Assembly (NCBI GenBank): GCA_902606745.1
Contig: CACLHR010000005.1
Span: 1-64,000, forward strand
Direction: 5' to 3'
Source of the DNA: an uncultured Gammaproteobacteria bacterium
GTDB lineage: Bacteria > Pseudomonadota > Gammaproteobacteria > PS1 > Pseudothioglobaceae
DNA length: 64,000 bases
Below are positions 27,378 to 35,872 of this stretch, piece after piece (the first letter of the stretch is position 1; every line of letters starts with the position of its first letter). The position numbers were made by a program, and so were the translations under genes. Below the pieces are notes generated by a model that searched no databases, was not told the DNA's origin, and worked only from the letters and a program-made list of their open reading frames with translations.

Positions 27378-28294
27378 AATGCTGCTATCATTATTACCCC
27401 TTCAAAACGATTGATAGTACTCTCTTTTTTAAATTTATATGAAGTAATAAACAGTAAAACTGTTAGCAATAACATAAAAGGGTAATCGCGGCTCATCACT
27501 TCATTAGGAATCTCAAAAGGCATTATTATTCCAGGAATAGCTAAAACTCCGACCGTATTGAATAAGTTAGAGCCAATGATATTTCCAACCACCATTTCAT
27601 GTTGTTTTTTAAAAGCACTGCTAATTGAAACGGCGAGTTCAGGCAGACTTGTTCCGAGCGCAACAACGGTAAGACCTATAAGCAAGTCGGTTACACCAAA
27701 TTCAATGGCAAGTGTTGTACCACCCCAAACGATAAGCCTTGCACTAGTTAACAAAACCACTAAAGAGATAAATAGCAAAAACCAAGTTTTACCTTTTTCT
27801 TGTTTAGAAGGTTTGCTCTGTATCTCTTCAAATTCATGGTGATAATCCTTTTTAGATTCTCTAAAAACATAAGATAGAAACAATATTAAAAGACAAAGTA
27901 GCGTTAAACCATCTATAAAACTTAAATAGCCATCCAATAAGAGCCATCCTGCAATTAATGTTGAAATCATTAAATAAACCCATTCCTTTTTAAGAATATC
28001 CTGCTTGACCTTGATTGGTAGGATGATTGCAGTAATTCCAAGAACTAAGGCTATGTTGAAAATATTCGAGCCAAAGGCATTACCTATACTCATCTCTGGA
28101 TGACCCTTATAAGCAGCTAGCCCAGAGACTAGCATTTCTGGAGCTGAAGTACCAAAACCAAAAATAAGTAGACCAATAATGAGTGGGGAAATATTAAAAA
28201 TTTTGGCAATTTTAGCGCCATTGTTTGTAAATGCATCAGCACTCCAAATTAGCAATAAAAAGCCAGATACAAGAGATATAATCGACATTAACAT
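27344..28294 (-). CDS. Calcium/sodium antiporter family protein (CaxA/YrbG type)
   Basis: 316 residues with about ten transmembrane helices in two inverted halves. Each half has the ion-binding repeat: FGTSAPEMLVS with GNAFGSNIFNIALVLG near residues 48-85, and LGTSLPELAVS with GNIIGSNLFNTVGVLA near 213-250. These conserved Glu and Asn residues coordinate Ca2+/Na+ in the CaCA superfamily. A hydrophilic loop separates the halves (near 143-170). Ion specificity is inferred from the family. It is divergent from hemD and overlaps tsaE downstream. Confidence 0.9.
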   Translation of the reverse strand: MLMSIISLVSGFLLLIWSADAFTNNGAKIAKIFNISPLIIGLLIFGFGTSAPEMLVSGLAAYKGHPEMSIGNAFGSNIFNIALVLGITAIILPIKVKQDILKKEWVYLMISTLIAGWLLLDGYLSFIDGLTLLCLLILFLSYVFRESKKDYHHEFEEIQSKPSKQEKGKTWFLLFISLVVLLTSARLIVWGGTTLAIEFGVTDLLIGLTVVALGTSLPELAVSISSAFKKQHEMVVGNIIGSNLFNTVGVLAIPGIIMPFEIPNEVMSRDYPFMLLLTVLLFITSYKFKKESTINRFEGVIMIAALCVYLYLLFWN

Positions 28295-28465
28295 TATTAT
28301 TTGTTGGTGATATATACTATTTTATTGGGGCTTATTATAAAGGTATACAACTTAGAATGAATAAAACAGAGTTTTTTATTGGCCAGCTACACTCAGCTTT
28401 TAAAGTCATTTTTTATCCAGTAGTTTTAATACGCTGTCGTACGATACTATTTTGATGAGGTTTTA

Positions 28466-29194
28466 ATGGTACTTTTAACTAGACCCTTATCACAAGTTGG
28501 AAACCTCCAATCTTTATTGGAAGATTCAGATTTGGATTATGTGCTCTTTCCTGTCTTCGAGATTAATAAAATTGATACTGTGGTACCTAGTCAGAGTTAT
28601 GACGTCATTATTTTTATTAGTGTTAATGCGGTTATTTATTCGGAAGAGTACTTTAGTCAGTTGTTCGTCGAACCATTTAAAATATTTGCTGTAGGCCCGA
28701 CAACCGCTAAAAAGTTGACTAATAAGGGTGTAAAAGTTGACGCTTATCCATTGGAAAATGCCTCTAGTAAGGAACTTTTAGCGATGCCTGAATGTTCTGA
28801 ATTAGCTGATAAAAAAGTACTCATAGTGAGAGGTAAGGGTGGCTCAGAAACTTTGAAAAATTCTCTTAAAGTAGTGAATCAAGTAGACTACCTTGAAGTT
28901 TATAGGCGCACCCCTTGTAAAGTATCTCGCCTTCATGTCGAATCCATAGAACGTTTTATGCAAACACCAGATGGAATTGTAATTGCTAATAGTGTTGAAA
29001 GTCTTTTTAATATTGTTAAGTTAGTTAAAGAGATACGTCCATACCATGAAGAACAACTAAAATCGAGGAATCTTGTTGTTTTGAGTGAAAGAATAAAAGT
29101 TCAAGCACAATCAATAGGTTTTGAAAATATACACGTTACCCCCACTCCTTCTGATAAAGGGGCTATAATTGAGTTACTTAGTCAACAAGAATAA
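28466..29194 (+). CDS. hemD: Uroporphyrinogen-III synthase
   Basis: 242 residues. HemD proteins diverge strongly, but the opening LLTRPLSQVGNLQSLLEDSDLDYVLFP, FISVNAV, FAVGPTTAKKLTNKGV and DGIVIANSVESLFNIV in the second lobe match the two-domain fold. It cyclises hydroxymethylbilane with inversion of ring D, leading to heme, siroheme and cobalamin. Siroheme would be needed by a reverse Dsr enzyme if present. GAGG precedes the ATG. hemC is not adjacent. A hairpin separates it from the next gene. Confidence 0.86.
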   Translation: MVLLTRPLSQVGNLQSLLEDSDLDYVLFPVFEINKIDTVVPSQSYDVIIFISVNAVIYSEEYFSQLFVEPFKIFAVGPTTAKKLTNKGVKVDAYPLENASSKELLAMPECSELADKKVLIVRGKGGSETLKNSLKVVNQVDYLEVYRRTPCKVSRLHVESIERFMQTPDGIVIANSVESLFNIVKLVKEIRPYHEEQLKSRNLVVLSERIKVQAQSIGFENIHVTPTPSDKGAIIELLSQQE

Positions 29195-29200
29195 AAAATA

Positions 29201-29227
29201 TTACCCAAAGTGGAGAGGTTTGGGTAA
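29201..29227 (+). other. Strong inverted repeat between hemD and the next gene
   Basis: TTACCCAAA (29201-29209) and TTTGGGTAA (29219-29227) form a perfect 9-bp stem with a purine-rich loop GTGGAGAGG. No T-tract follows. The loop resembles a Shine-Dalgarno sequence but is 29 bases from the next start codon. It may be an RNA hairpin or a protein-binding palindrome. Confidence 0.5.
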
Positions 29228-29255
29228 CATATCTGAAACATGAAGTGGAGCGCAA

Positions 29256-29705
29256 GTGATTAAATTTGGTATCTCATGGGTTGCACGCTTACTGGGCGTA
29301 AGTGGTTTTACTGTCCAACAGCCAACCACACGTGGATCCCTTCAAGACCTAAATATTTCTGCCCGAGTTGTTCCTTTTAATCCCGACAATTTGGCTAAAG
29401 ATTATTCCCAATTCAATAATGATTCCAAAGCTACTGAACATCTTAAGCGCTTTCAGCATGCTCAAGTTATGCCTGATCAGAATAATCAAGTGAGTGATGC
29501 AAGTAATGACCAAGATTTAGTTTCAGTGATTGCAACTTTGAAATCCAAATTGTATCAAGAGTCATTAAAGAGTAAGCACTACTCTAACGCCTTCAATGAG
29601 CTTAACGAGCGATTGGTTGAGCTAGAGAAAATTGTTCAACCAGAGAAGAAGACAGACTTTCAAAAACTTCAAGGCTGGGTCCATTCAAAGCGTTTTCTGC
29701 ACTAA
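29256..29705 (+). CDS. Hypothetical protein with C-terminal coiled coil
   Basis: 149 residues from GTG, with GGAG six bases upstream. I do not recognise a family. Residues 1-15 (IKFGISWVARLLGVSG) are mildly amphipathic and might touch the membrane. The middle (35-80) is rich in Asn, Gln, Asp and probably disordered. Residues 87-128 look like a coiled coil (KSKLYQESLKSKHYSNAFNE and ELNERLVELEKIV). It follows hemD in the place often taken by hemX, but is far too short and lacks a clear membrane anchor. Confidence 0.65.
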   Translation: MIKFGISWVARLLGVSGFTVQQPTTRGSLQDLNISARVVPFNPDNLAKDYSQFNNDSKATEHLKRFQHAQVMPDQNNQVSDASNDQDLVSVIATLKSKLYQESLKSKHYSNAFNELNERLVELEKIVQPEKKTDFQKLQGWVHSKRFLH

Positions 29706-29796
29706 TCTTTCAACCTCTTAAAAAATTCACGTTTAGCCAACTAGTTTAGGCAATTTTTTTATATGTTTTTATAAGGATTTTTTGGTCTAGCTATTT

Positions 29797-30636
29797 CTAG
29801 ATAATATTCTCTGCTATAGATAAAACTGGCTCGGTCTGATTCATGCTATAGAAATGAAAATCCTTGACACCACCAGCTTTTAGTTTTAAGCACATTTCAC
29901 TCACAACTTCTTGTCCAAATGCTTTAAGACTTTCCTTATCATCTCTATAAACTTTTAGTCGATTAATAATCCAAGAGGGAATTTCAGCACCAGCTATTTT
30001 TGAGAAGCTCATCAACTTTTCATAGTCTGTAATAGGCATAATGCCAGGCACAATGGGTACATCAACACCGAATTTTTGTACCTCTTCTACAAAATTAAAA
30101 TAAGCTTCTACATTATAAAAATACTGTGTGACGGCACTATCTGCACCAGAATTCATTTTGTTAACAAAAAACTTAATATCATTAGTAAAAGATTTTGATT
30201 GAGGATGCTTTTCAGGAAAAGCGCCTACTTGGATGTGAAAGTAACCTTTATATTGCTCTTTGATAAACTCAACCATTTCATTTGCAAAACGAAAATCACC
30301 TTTGTCTCTACTATTTTTATATGGAAAACGAACTATAGGAGTATCACCCTTTAGCACCATAACTCGATTTACACCAAGTTCAATATATTTGTCAAGCAAG
30401 TCAGTGGCTTGGATTTTATTTATACCAACACAAGTTAGATGAGGAGAGACTGGAACATTTGTATTTTTGAGGAGTTTGGTAACTGTTTCAAAAGTGGCAT
30501 TTTGGGATGAGCCCAGAGCTCCAAAAGTGACAGAAAAAAACTCAGGCTTGATGGCGCTGAGTTTTTTTTGTACTTCATTGAGGGCTTTTTCCCCGTGCTC
30601 AGTACGTGCCGGGAAAAATTCAAAACTAATATTCAT
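29797..30636 (-). CDS. metF: 5,10-methylenetetrahydrofolate reductase
   Basis: 279 residues. The TIM barrel opens with ISFEFFPARTEHGEKAL (conserved Glu), then FFSVTFGALGSS, HLTCVGIN and VMVLKGDTP. The flavin and folate regions follow: GAFPEKHPQS, GADSAVTQYFYN and VPGIMPITDYEKL. It reduces methylene-THF to methyl-THF for methionine synthesis. It is divergent from infA. No SAM riboswitch or MetJ box was recognised in the 107-base upstream region. Confidence 0.95.
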   Translation of the reverse strand: MNISFEFFPARTEHGEKALNEVQKKLSAIKPEFFSVTFGALGSSQNATFETVTKLLKNTNVPVSPHLTCVGINKIQATDLLDKYIELGVNRVMVLKGDTPIVRFPYKNSRDKGDFRFANEMVEFIKEQYKGYFHIQVGAFPEKHPQSKSFTNDIKFFVNKMNSGADSAVTQYFYNVEAYFNFVEEVQKFGVDVPIVPGIMPITDYEKLMSFSKIAGAEIPSWIINRLKVYRDDKESLKAFGQEVVSEMCLKLKAGGVKDFHFYSMNQTEPVLSIAENII

Positions 30637-30743
30637 TATCGGAAAATGATTATACCTACCTTCTTTCTATGTCATGAACTATATAAATTGTTAATGTATA
30701 ATCTCCACTGGTTTTTTGATTAATACTTAATTACAAAAATAAT

Positions 30744-30962
30744 ATGTCGAAGAGCGATTACATAGAGTTAGAGGGCGTAGTAAAAGAAAAATTACCCAAT
30801 ACAACTTTTAAAGTTGAATTGGAAAATGGTCATAGCGTTCTAGCACATATATCTGGCAAGATTCGGAAGCACTATATTCGTATACTACCTGGCGATAAGG
30901 TAACTGTTGAAATGACACCTTACGATCTAACTAAAGCTAGAATTACTTTCAGACATAAATAA
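30744..30962 (+). CDS. infA: Translation initiation factor IF-1
   Basis: 72 residues, exactly the family length, with an S1/OB fold: [39 protein letters not shown] and a KARITFRHK-type end. It binds the 30S A site during initiation. A TATAAT at 30697-30702 could be its -10 element. The tRNA-Leu gene begins 10 bases after the stop, so both may share a transcript. Confidence 0.97.
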   Translation: MSKSDYIELEGVVKEKLPNTTFKVELENGHSVLAHISGKIRKHYIRILPGDKVTVEMTPYDLTKARITFRHK

Positions 30963-30972
30963 ATCTCGATAT

Positions 30973-31059
30973 GCCAGTGTGGTGGAATTGGTAGACACGC
31001 CGGATTCAAAATCCGGTTCCTTCACGGGAGTGACGGTTCGAGCCCGTCCACTGGTACCA
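30973..31059 (+). tRNA. tRNA-Leu (anticodon CAA)
   Basis: 87 bases including CCA. The acceptor GCCAGTG pairs with CACTGGT (first pair G-U). The D arm is TGGTGGAATTGGTAGACACG. The anticodon stem CCGGA/TCCGG holds the loop TTCAAAA with anticodon CAA. A long class II variable arm follows, then the T arm with GGTTCGAGCC. The 3' end lies 148 bases before an integrase-derived reading frame, consistent with this tRNA having served as an integration site. Confidence 0.95.
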
Positions 31060-31149
31060 AATAATATAAGATTGGATTTTCTCGAAGATATTTGATAACT
31101 AAGTGAAATAATTTCCCAATTTTTTCTCAATTTTGTTTTCTTTATTTTG

Positions 31150-31178
31150 TTGACGTTCAATAAAATTTACAGTATATT
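31150..31178 (+). promoter_or_regulatory. Near-consensus promoter of the integrase/nucleotidyltransferase gene
   Basis: TTGACG (31150-31155), 17 bases, TATATT (31173-31178). The start codon follows 30 bases after the -10. It probably was the integrase promoter and now would drive the chimeric gene and the transporter genes behind it. Confidence 0.7.
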
Positions 31179-31207
31179 AGTCGGAACTTTCTATATTTTG
31201 GTAAATT

Positions 31208-32338
31208 ATGTTTCGTAATAGACTTTCAGTTGTACAAATTGATAACTTCAGAAATATGAGAACTGATGGAAAGTCAGACAGATTATCAGATGGAATGGGA
31301 TTATGGCTTAATGTTACGACAAAACAAACCAAACAATTCAGGTTTGATTATTCAAGACCAAATACTAAATCAGAAAATTCTCCAAACGGTAAGCGTAATA
31401 CAATTTCAATTGGCCAATATCCTTCTCTGTCGTTATTAGAAGCAAGAAAAATAAGAGATCAATATAAACTGTTACTTGCTGAAGGAATCGATCCTTCTGA
31501 GTGGAAGAAGTCACAAAAGAGAAAAAACATTCTTGAAAAGAGTAGTGATTTTACATTTCAAGAAGTAATTACGTCTATAAATGTCAAATCTATAATTATT
31601 GCTGCAGGAATTGGGAGTAGGCTTGATCCTTATACTGAAAGTCTACCTAAATGCATGTTGAAATTCGGAAATAGTACTTTGCTTGAAAGGCAGTTGAAGG
31701 CATACCGAGAGTGTGGGATAAATAACATCTCAGTTATTCGTGGATATAAAAAGGAGAAAATATATTATGAAGAACTAAAGTACTATGAAAATACAGACTT
31801 TAAGAATAATAATATTCTCAACTCCTTGTTTTATGCTGAAGAAGAAATATTTGGGAATGTCATCGTAAGTTATTCGGATATTTTATTTGATTCTAATGTA
31901 GTTAAAAGGTTACTAGAGTCAGATGCTGATATCTCGATTGTTGTAGATATTGACTGGCGAGGTTATTATGCAGATCGTAAAGATCATCCTATTGATGAAG
32001 CTGAAAAAGTTATATTTGATGCTAATAACAAAGTCATAAAAATCGGTAAAGTTTTAACGAGTAAAGATGAAGTTTATGGTGAGTTCATCGGTATGATGAA
32101 ACTATCACCTCGGGGCGCTGAAATTTTTAAATTACATTTTAATCGCGCCAAAAAAATTTTTTGGGATCGTCCATTTCAACGTGCTGAGACATTTCAAAAA
32201 GCATATATTACAGATTTAATTCAGGATATGGTTGATCTTGGTATGCCTATTCATTGTGTAATTATAGAAAGAGGCTGGAAGGAAATAGATACCGTTGAAG
32301 ATTATGAAAAGGCTTTGATAGAATTCGAAGATGGTTAG
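31208..32338 (+). CDS. Chimera: P4-type integrase N-terminus fused to a LicC/PntC-like nucleotidyltransferase
   Basis: 376 residues. Residues 1-~120 match the arm-binding N-terminus of P4-type tyrosine integrases (LSDGMGLWLNVT, NTISIGQYPSLSLLEARKIR, LLAEGIDPSEWKK) up to DFTFQEV, where the core-binding domain would start. From residue ~127 a complete nucleotidyltransferase follows: IIAAGIGSRLDPYTESLPKC near 129-149, a metal-binding YSDILF, and an end with GWKEIDTVEDYEKA. This type makes CDP- or NDP-activated choline, phosphonate or sugar. No in-frame ATG, GTG or TTG lies at the junction, so only the fusion start serves it. No integrase catalytic residues remain. Substrate is inferred at best from the phosphonate-type transporter downstream. 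Confidence 0.85.
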   Translation: MFRNRLSVVQIDNFRNMRTDGKSDRLSDGMGLWLNVTTKQTKQFRFDYSRPNTKSENSPNGKRNTISIGQYPSLSLLEARKIRDQYKLLLAEGIDPSEWKKSQKRKNILEKSSDFTFQEVITSINVKSIIIAAGIGSRLDPYTESLPKCMLKFGNSTLLERQLKAYRECGINNISVIRGYKKEKIYYEELKYYENTDFKNNNILNSLFYAEEEIFGNVIVSYSDILFDSNVVKRLLESDADISIVVDIDWRGYYADRKDHPIDEAEKVIFDANNKVIKIGKVLTSKDEVYGEFIGMMKLSPRGAEIFKLHFNRAKKIFWDRPFQRAETFQKAYITDLIQDMVDLGMPIHCVIIERGWKEIDTVEDYEKALIEFEDG

Positions 32339-32381
32339 TTTGTTTTAATTTAAACATATAAATTTATTGGGAGATTTTAGT

Positions 32382-33248
32382 ATGAATATTTTTAGAAATT
32401 TTTTTGCGATTATTGCGGTAGTTTTACTGTCATTTACATTCAGTATTTCACAGGCAGAGACGATCAATTTGAAGATGGTTTTTGTTCCGGCAAGTGAGAA
32501 GGGTGATGATAAGGATTATGTTAATCTTATTAATATAATCGGAGATCTTACTGGCATAGAAATAACACCTATTCGTGTTACAGACTACAATGCAGCTGTT
32601 GAGGCGGTGCGTGCAAATCGGGCACAAATTGCATGGTATGGGGGTAAAACATACATTCAGGCAGCTAAAATTGCAGACGTTGAGGCTTTCGCAGCCGGTG
32701 TTCGTAAGGGGGATACTGATGCCAGTTATTTTGCGTATTTTGTCGTTCCTGTTGATAGTAAGTTACAAACTTTAGAGGAAATTAAAGGTAAAACACTTGC
32801 ACTTAATAGTATCGGTTCGACCAGTGGAGATTTAATCCCACAAGTTGAATTAATGAAAGTAGGCTTATCTGTTAAAAACAAGGATGACTTCGAGAATGTC
32901 TATTATGCTGGAAGCCATGATGCATGTTTAATGGCAGTACTAAATAAGCATGCAGATGTCTGTGGTATGAGTTCTCGTAATTTTGATGCACGTATCCTAG
33001 ATGGAACATTTAAGCTTGAACAAGTTCGTATCATTCATCGTTCAAATCCAGTTCCACCACCTCCACTGGCCTACTCAAAGAAATTACCAATTGAAGTTCG
33101 TAATAAAATAAAAGAAGCAACACTTGAAGCTCACAAATATGGAACTATTGGGGGTTATGGTGGCGAAATGTCACATTATATTGAAGTGACTGATGCTGAT
33201 TACGATCTATTAAGAGAAGTTGACAAACTATTGAGTAGTCAACAATAA
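32382..33248 (+). CDS. phnD: Periplasmic phosphonate/phosphite-type binding protein (PhnD family)
   Basis: 288 residues from the ATG at 32382, which has GGGAG eight bases upstream; a TTG at 32367 only adds five residues. A signal peptide is clear (MNIFRNFFAIIAVVLLSFTF, then SISQAE). The mature part has the PhnD/PtxB layout: NAAVEAVRANRAQIAWYGG, an oxyanion-binding GSTSGDLIP near 150, SHDACLMAVLNKHADVCG and a conserved GGYGGEMSHY end. Family members bind phosphonates, phosphite or related oxyanions; the exact ligand is not readable. First transporter gene after the nucleotidyltransferase, 43 bases downstream. Confidence 0.88.
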   Translation: MNIFRNFFAIIAVVLLSFTFSISQAETINLKMVFVPASEKGDDKDYVNLINIIGDLTGIEITPIRVTDYNAAVEAVRANRAQIAWYGGKTYIQAAKIADVEAFAAGVRKGDTDASYFAYFVVPVDSKLQTLEEIKGKTLALNSIGSTSGDLIPQVELMKVGLSVKNKDDFENVYYAGSHDACLMAVLNKHADVCGMSSRNFDARILDGTFKLEQVRIIHRSNPVPPPPLAYSKKLPIEVRNKIKEATLEAHKYGTIGGYGGEMSHYIEVTDADYDLLREVDKLLSSQQ

Positions 33249-33275
33249 TAAAACTAGTAGATAAAGGGTACTGTT

Positions 33276-34040
33276 GTGCTTCTTGAAATAAAGGGACTTA
33301 GGAAGACTTTTGATGATGGGACAAGAGCCCTTCAAGGTGTAGACCTTTCAGTAAAACTAGGAGAATTTGTTGTAATTTTAGGGTCTAGTGGGTCTGGAAA
33401 GACAACTCTTCTGAGAAGTATAAATGGACTAGTTAATCCCGAGGCGGGTGAGGTAAAGTTTTTTGACCAAGTTATTTCATCTACCACTTTGCCTGATCTA
33501 AGAAAAAAAACTGGGATGGTTTTCCAAGATTTTAATCTAGTAAATAATCTTTCATCTTTAAACAATGTACTTACAGGGTTACTTGATTCTAGTAATTCCC
33601 TTATGTCAATGCTATATTTATTCTCTCGAGAACAAAAAATGCAAGCTTTGAAGTGCCTTGAAATGGTAGGATTGCTTGATAAGGCATATTCTCGTGTCGA
33701 TAAACTTTCTGGAGGTCAAAAACAACGTGTAGGAATTGCAAGAGCTATCATTAAGAATCCAACCCTACTTCTAGCTGATGAGCCTGTTGCAAGCCTTGAT
33801 CCTATGATCAGTGGTTCAATAATGACCCTATTGAAAAATATTGGACATAAAATTGGGTTAACCATAATTTGTAATCTTCATCAAGTAGATCTAGCACTTA
33901 AATATTCTGATCGGATTGTAGGACTATCTGGAGGGCGTATCGTTCTTGACGCACCAACTAAAGATTTAGATGAGGAGTATATTCGTAAAATATATCAAGG
34001 CCATGGTAGTGGGTTATTTTTTAATGAAGATGACATTTAA
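33276..34040 (+). CDS. phnC: Phosphonate-type ABC transporter ATPase
   Basis: 254 residues from a GTG start. Walker A GSSGSGKTTLLR near 36, Q-loop MVFQDFNLV, signature KLSGGQKQR near 146, Walker B LLLADEP and the H-loop in NLHQVDLA. The Q-loop region and the inserted LFSREQ segment are typical of PhnC/PtxA. It energises uptake through the PhnE part of the next protein. It lies 27 bases after phnD and 14 before the fusion permease. Confidence 0.9.
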   Translation: MLLEIKGLRKTFDDGTRALQGVDLSVKLGEFVVILGSSGSGKTTLLRSINGLVNPEAGEVKFFDQVISSTTLPDLRKKTGMVFQDFNLVNNLSSLNNVLTGLLDSSNSLMSMLYLFSREQKMQALKCLEMVGLLDKAYSRVDKLSGGQKQRVGIARAIIKNPTLLLADEPVASLDPMISGSIMTLLKNIGHKIGLTIICNLHQVDLALKYSDRIVGLSGGRIVLDAPTKDLDEEYIRKIYQGHGSGLFFNEDDI

Positions 34041-34054
34041 GCAAGGTCAAGGTA

Positions 34055-35611
34055 ATGAGTAGTTCAAATCTCAAAGTTTTTAATTCTTTAATAATGGCTG
34101 TTGCCCCTGGTGGGGATAATCTAGAAGGTTTAGATTTTCAGCAACTTGCTTCCTATCTCTCTGACAAAATTGGTATTCCTGTAAAACCAAAATATTGTAA
34201 AGATTACAATGAAGCAATGACAATGCTGTCAGACGGGATCGCCCAGATTGGTTGGTTAGGTGCTTATGCTTATAAAAAATTAGAGAGTGATAATAGTCCA
34301 GTTGTTGAATTTGCTGTTGGTGTGCCAAAAGGAAAAAATGTGCCTTTTTATCGTTCACAGTTTATCGTTCGTTCTGAAAGTAATATTCAAATTCTTGAAG
34401 ATGTTAGAAATAAAAGAATAGCTTTGGGTGACGTCTATTCAACAAGTGGTTATGAGGTACCAAGACGTGAGTTGTTAGATGTTGGAATTAACCTTCAAAA
34501 CGAAGGATCCTTTAAAGCTATTACCAATGTAGCTAATCACGATGAAGCAATTCGTTCAGTTATTCAGGGTACAGCTGATGTTGCACCAGTAAGTTCTATT
34601 AATCTGGAATTAATGATTGCAAACGGGACAATTAATACTAAAGATTTTCGTATTATTCATCAGTCACCTAATATTCCAGGTGCTCCTTTGGTATATCTTC
34701 GAAATCTTGAGAAAAATTTAAAAGAACAAATTAAGTCACTAGTACTTGATGCTCATAATCACATTGATGTGTCTGGTTACGGTGGTCACATGGATCGTTA
34801 TGTAGATCCAGTAGAAAGTCACCGTGAATACATTGAATCTTATTTGAGACCACAGTGGACCTGGAGGACAATAATTGGAATTCTCGCTTTCATAATGATT
34901 TACACCTTAATTGTGATTGATCTAGAAGTTGATATTTCACAATTATTATCGGATTCATTCTTGTATATGAAAGATGTATTGGGACGAATGCTACCTCCAG
35001 ATTTTTCTAATTTTAACCACTTAATGCTTGCAATGTTAGAGACGGTTGAGATTGCAATGTTGGGAACACTTCTTGCTATTGCTCTATCTATACCAATTGG
35101 TCTATTATCAGCACGAAATATTGCACCAAATTATCCCATCTATCTTATTGCAAGAACAATCACCGTTTTTTTTAGGGCTATTCCAGAATTTATCATGGCT
35201 ATGATTTTAGTTATAGCTATTGGTTTTGGAGCCATGCCGGGAGTTATAGCTTTAGGTTTTCACACTATGGGGTTCTTAGCGAAGTTCTATGCAGAATCAA
35301 TCGAACATGTCAATGAAGAGCCTATGAAGGCAATTGAATCTATGGGTGCTTCTAAATGGCAAATTATTGCATTTTCAGTGGTGCCTCAGGTTATCCCTTC
35401 ATTTATTGGTAACAATCTTTATATTCTAGATCGTAATATTCGAATGGCAACTATGTTGGGCATTGTTGGAGCAGGTGGCATTGGTTATGAGTTACAATCA
35501 GCATTTAGGATGTTTGAATATCCCCGTGTTTCAGCAATTATTATAATAATTTTCCTAACAATTTTCGTTATAGACATGCTCTCATCCTATATCCGTTCAA
35601 AAGTTTTGTAA
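34055..35611 (+). CDS. phnE: PhnD-like domain fused to PhnE permease
   Basis: 518 residues. Residues 8-265 are a second PhnD-type binding domain (DYNEAMTMLSDGIAQIGWLG, DVYSTSGYEVP near 126, VSGYGGHMDRY near 239), recognisably paralogous to the separate PhnD. No signal peptide or membrane segment precedes it. Residues 270-518 are a PhnE-type permease: TM near 272-290, MLPPDFSNF, then TMs near 326-350, 370-391 and 393-413, and the cytoplasmic coupling loop EEPMKAIESMGASKWQII (421-438). Four TMs before that loop place the N-terminal domain in the cytoplasm. A cytosolic sensing role is therefore possible. The fold assignment is secure; the topology is predicted. Confidence 0.88.
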   Translation: MSSSNLKVFNSLIMAVAPGGDNLEGLDFQQLASYLSDKIGIPVKPKYCKDYNEAMTMLSDGIAQIGWLGAYAYKKLESDNSPVVEFAVGVPKGKNVPFYRSQFIVRSESNIQILEDVRNKRIALGDVYSTSGYEVPRRELLDVGINLQNEGSFKAITNVANHDEAIRSVIQGTADVAPVSSINLELMIANGTINTKDFRIIHQSPNIPGAPLVYLRNLEKNLKEQIKSLVLDAHNHIDVSGYGGHMDRYVDPVESHREYIESYLRPQWTWRTIIGILAFIMIYTLIVIDLEVDISQLLSDSFLYMKDVLGRMLPPDFSNFNHLMLAMLETVEIAMLGTLLAIALSIPIGLLSARNIAPNYPIYLIARTITVFFRAIPEFIMAMILVIAIGFGAMPGVIALGFHTMGFLAKFYAESIEHVNEEPMKAIESMGASKWQIIAFSVVPQVIPSFIGNNLYILDRNIRMATMLGIVGAGGIGYELQSAFRMFEYPRVSAIIIIIFLTIFVIDMLSSYIRSKVL

Positions 35612-35711
35612 AAAGTAATTAAGAATTGTTATTTTCCTTCAATAATTTTTATAATCTAAATATTCTTTAAAATCGTACTTTGCTTATTTATTTTGTAAGC
35701 ATAATTTAAGT

Positions 35712-35717
35712 TATAAT
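35712..35717 (+). promoter_or_regulatory. Candidate -10 box in the phnE-oadG gap
   Basis: TATAAT in an AT-rich 261-base gap, with no convincing -35. It would give oadG a leader of about 150 bases. I see no recognised riboswitch in that leader. Confidence 0.35.
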
Positions 35718-35872
35718 ATTTGCGCTTGTAGCGGTGGGTTGAAAATGTTGTTAATTGGTGATTTTAATTAATGATATATATTTTTTAACTAACAAAAAAT
35801 TTAATTTAATTAATGGATGACAAATAGGTTTAAAAGACTTTTAATAATTAAATAAATTATTGAGGGATAACA

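Noticed and set aside
30704-30712. Nine-base match to the tRNA-Leu 3' end as an att site
   Set aside because: TCCACTGGT is short, lies on the 5' side of infA and not at an island boundary, and does not extend into the T arm; chance is the better explanation.
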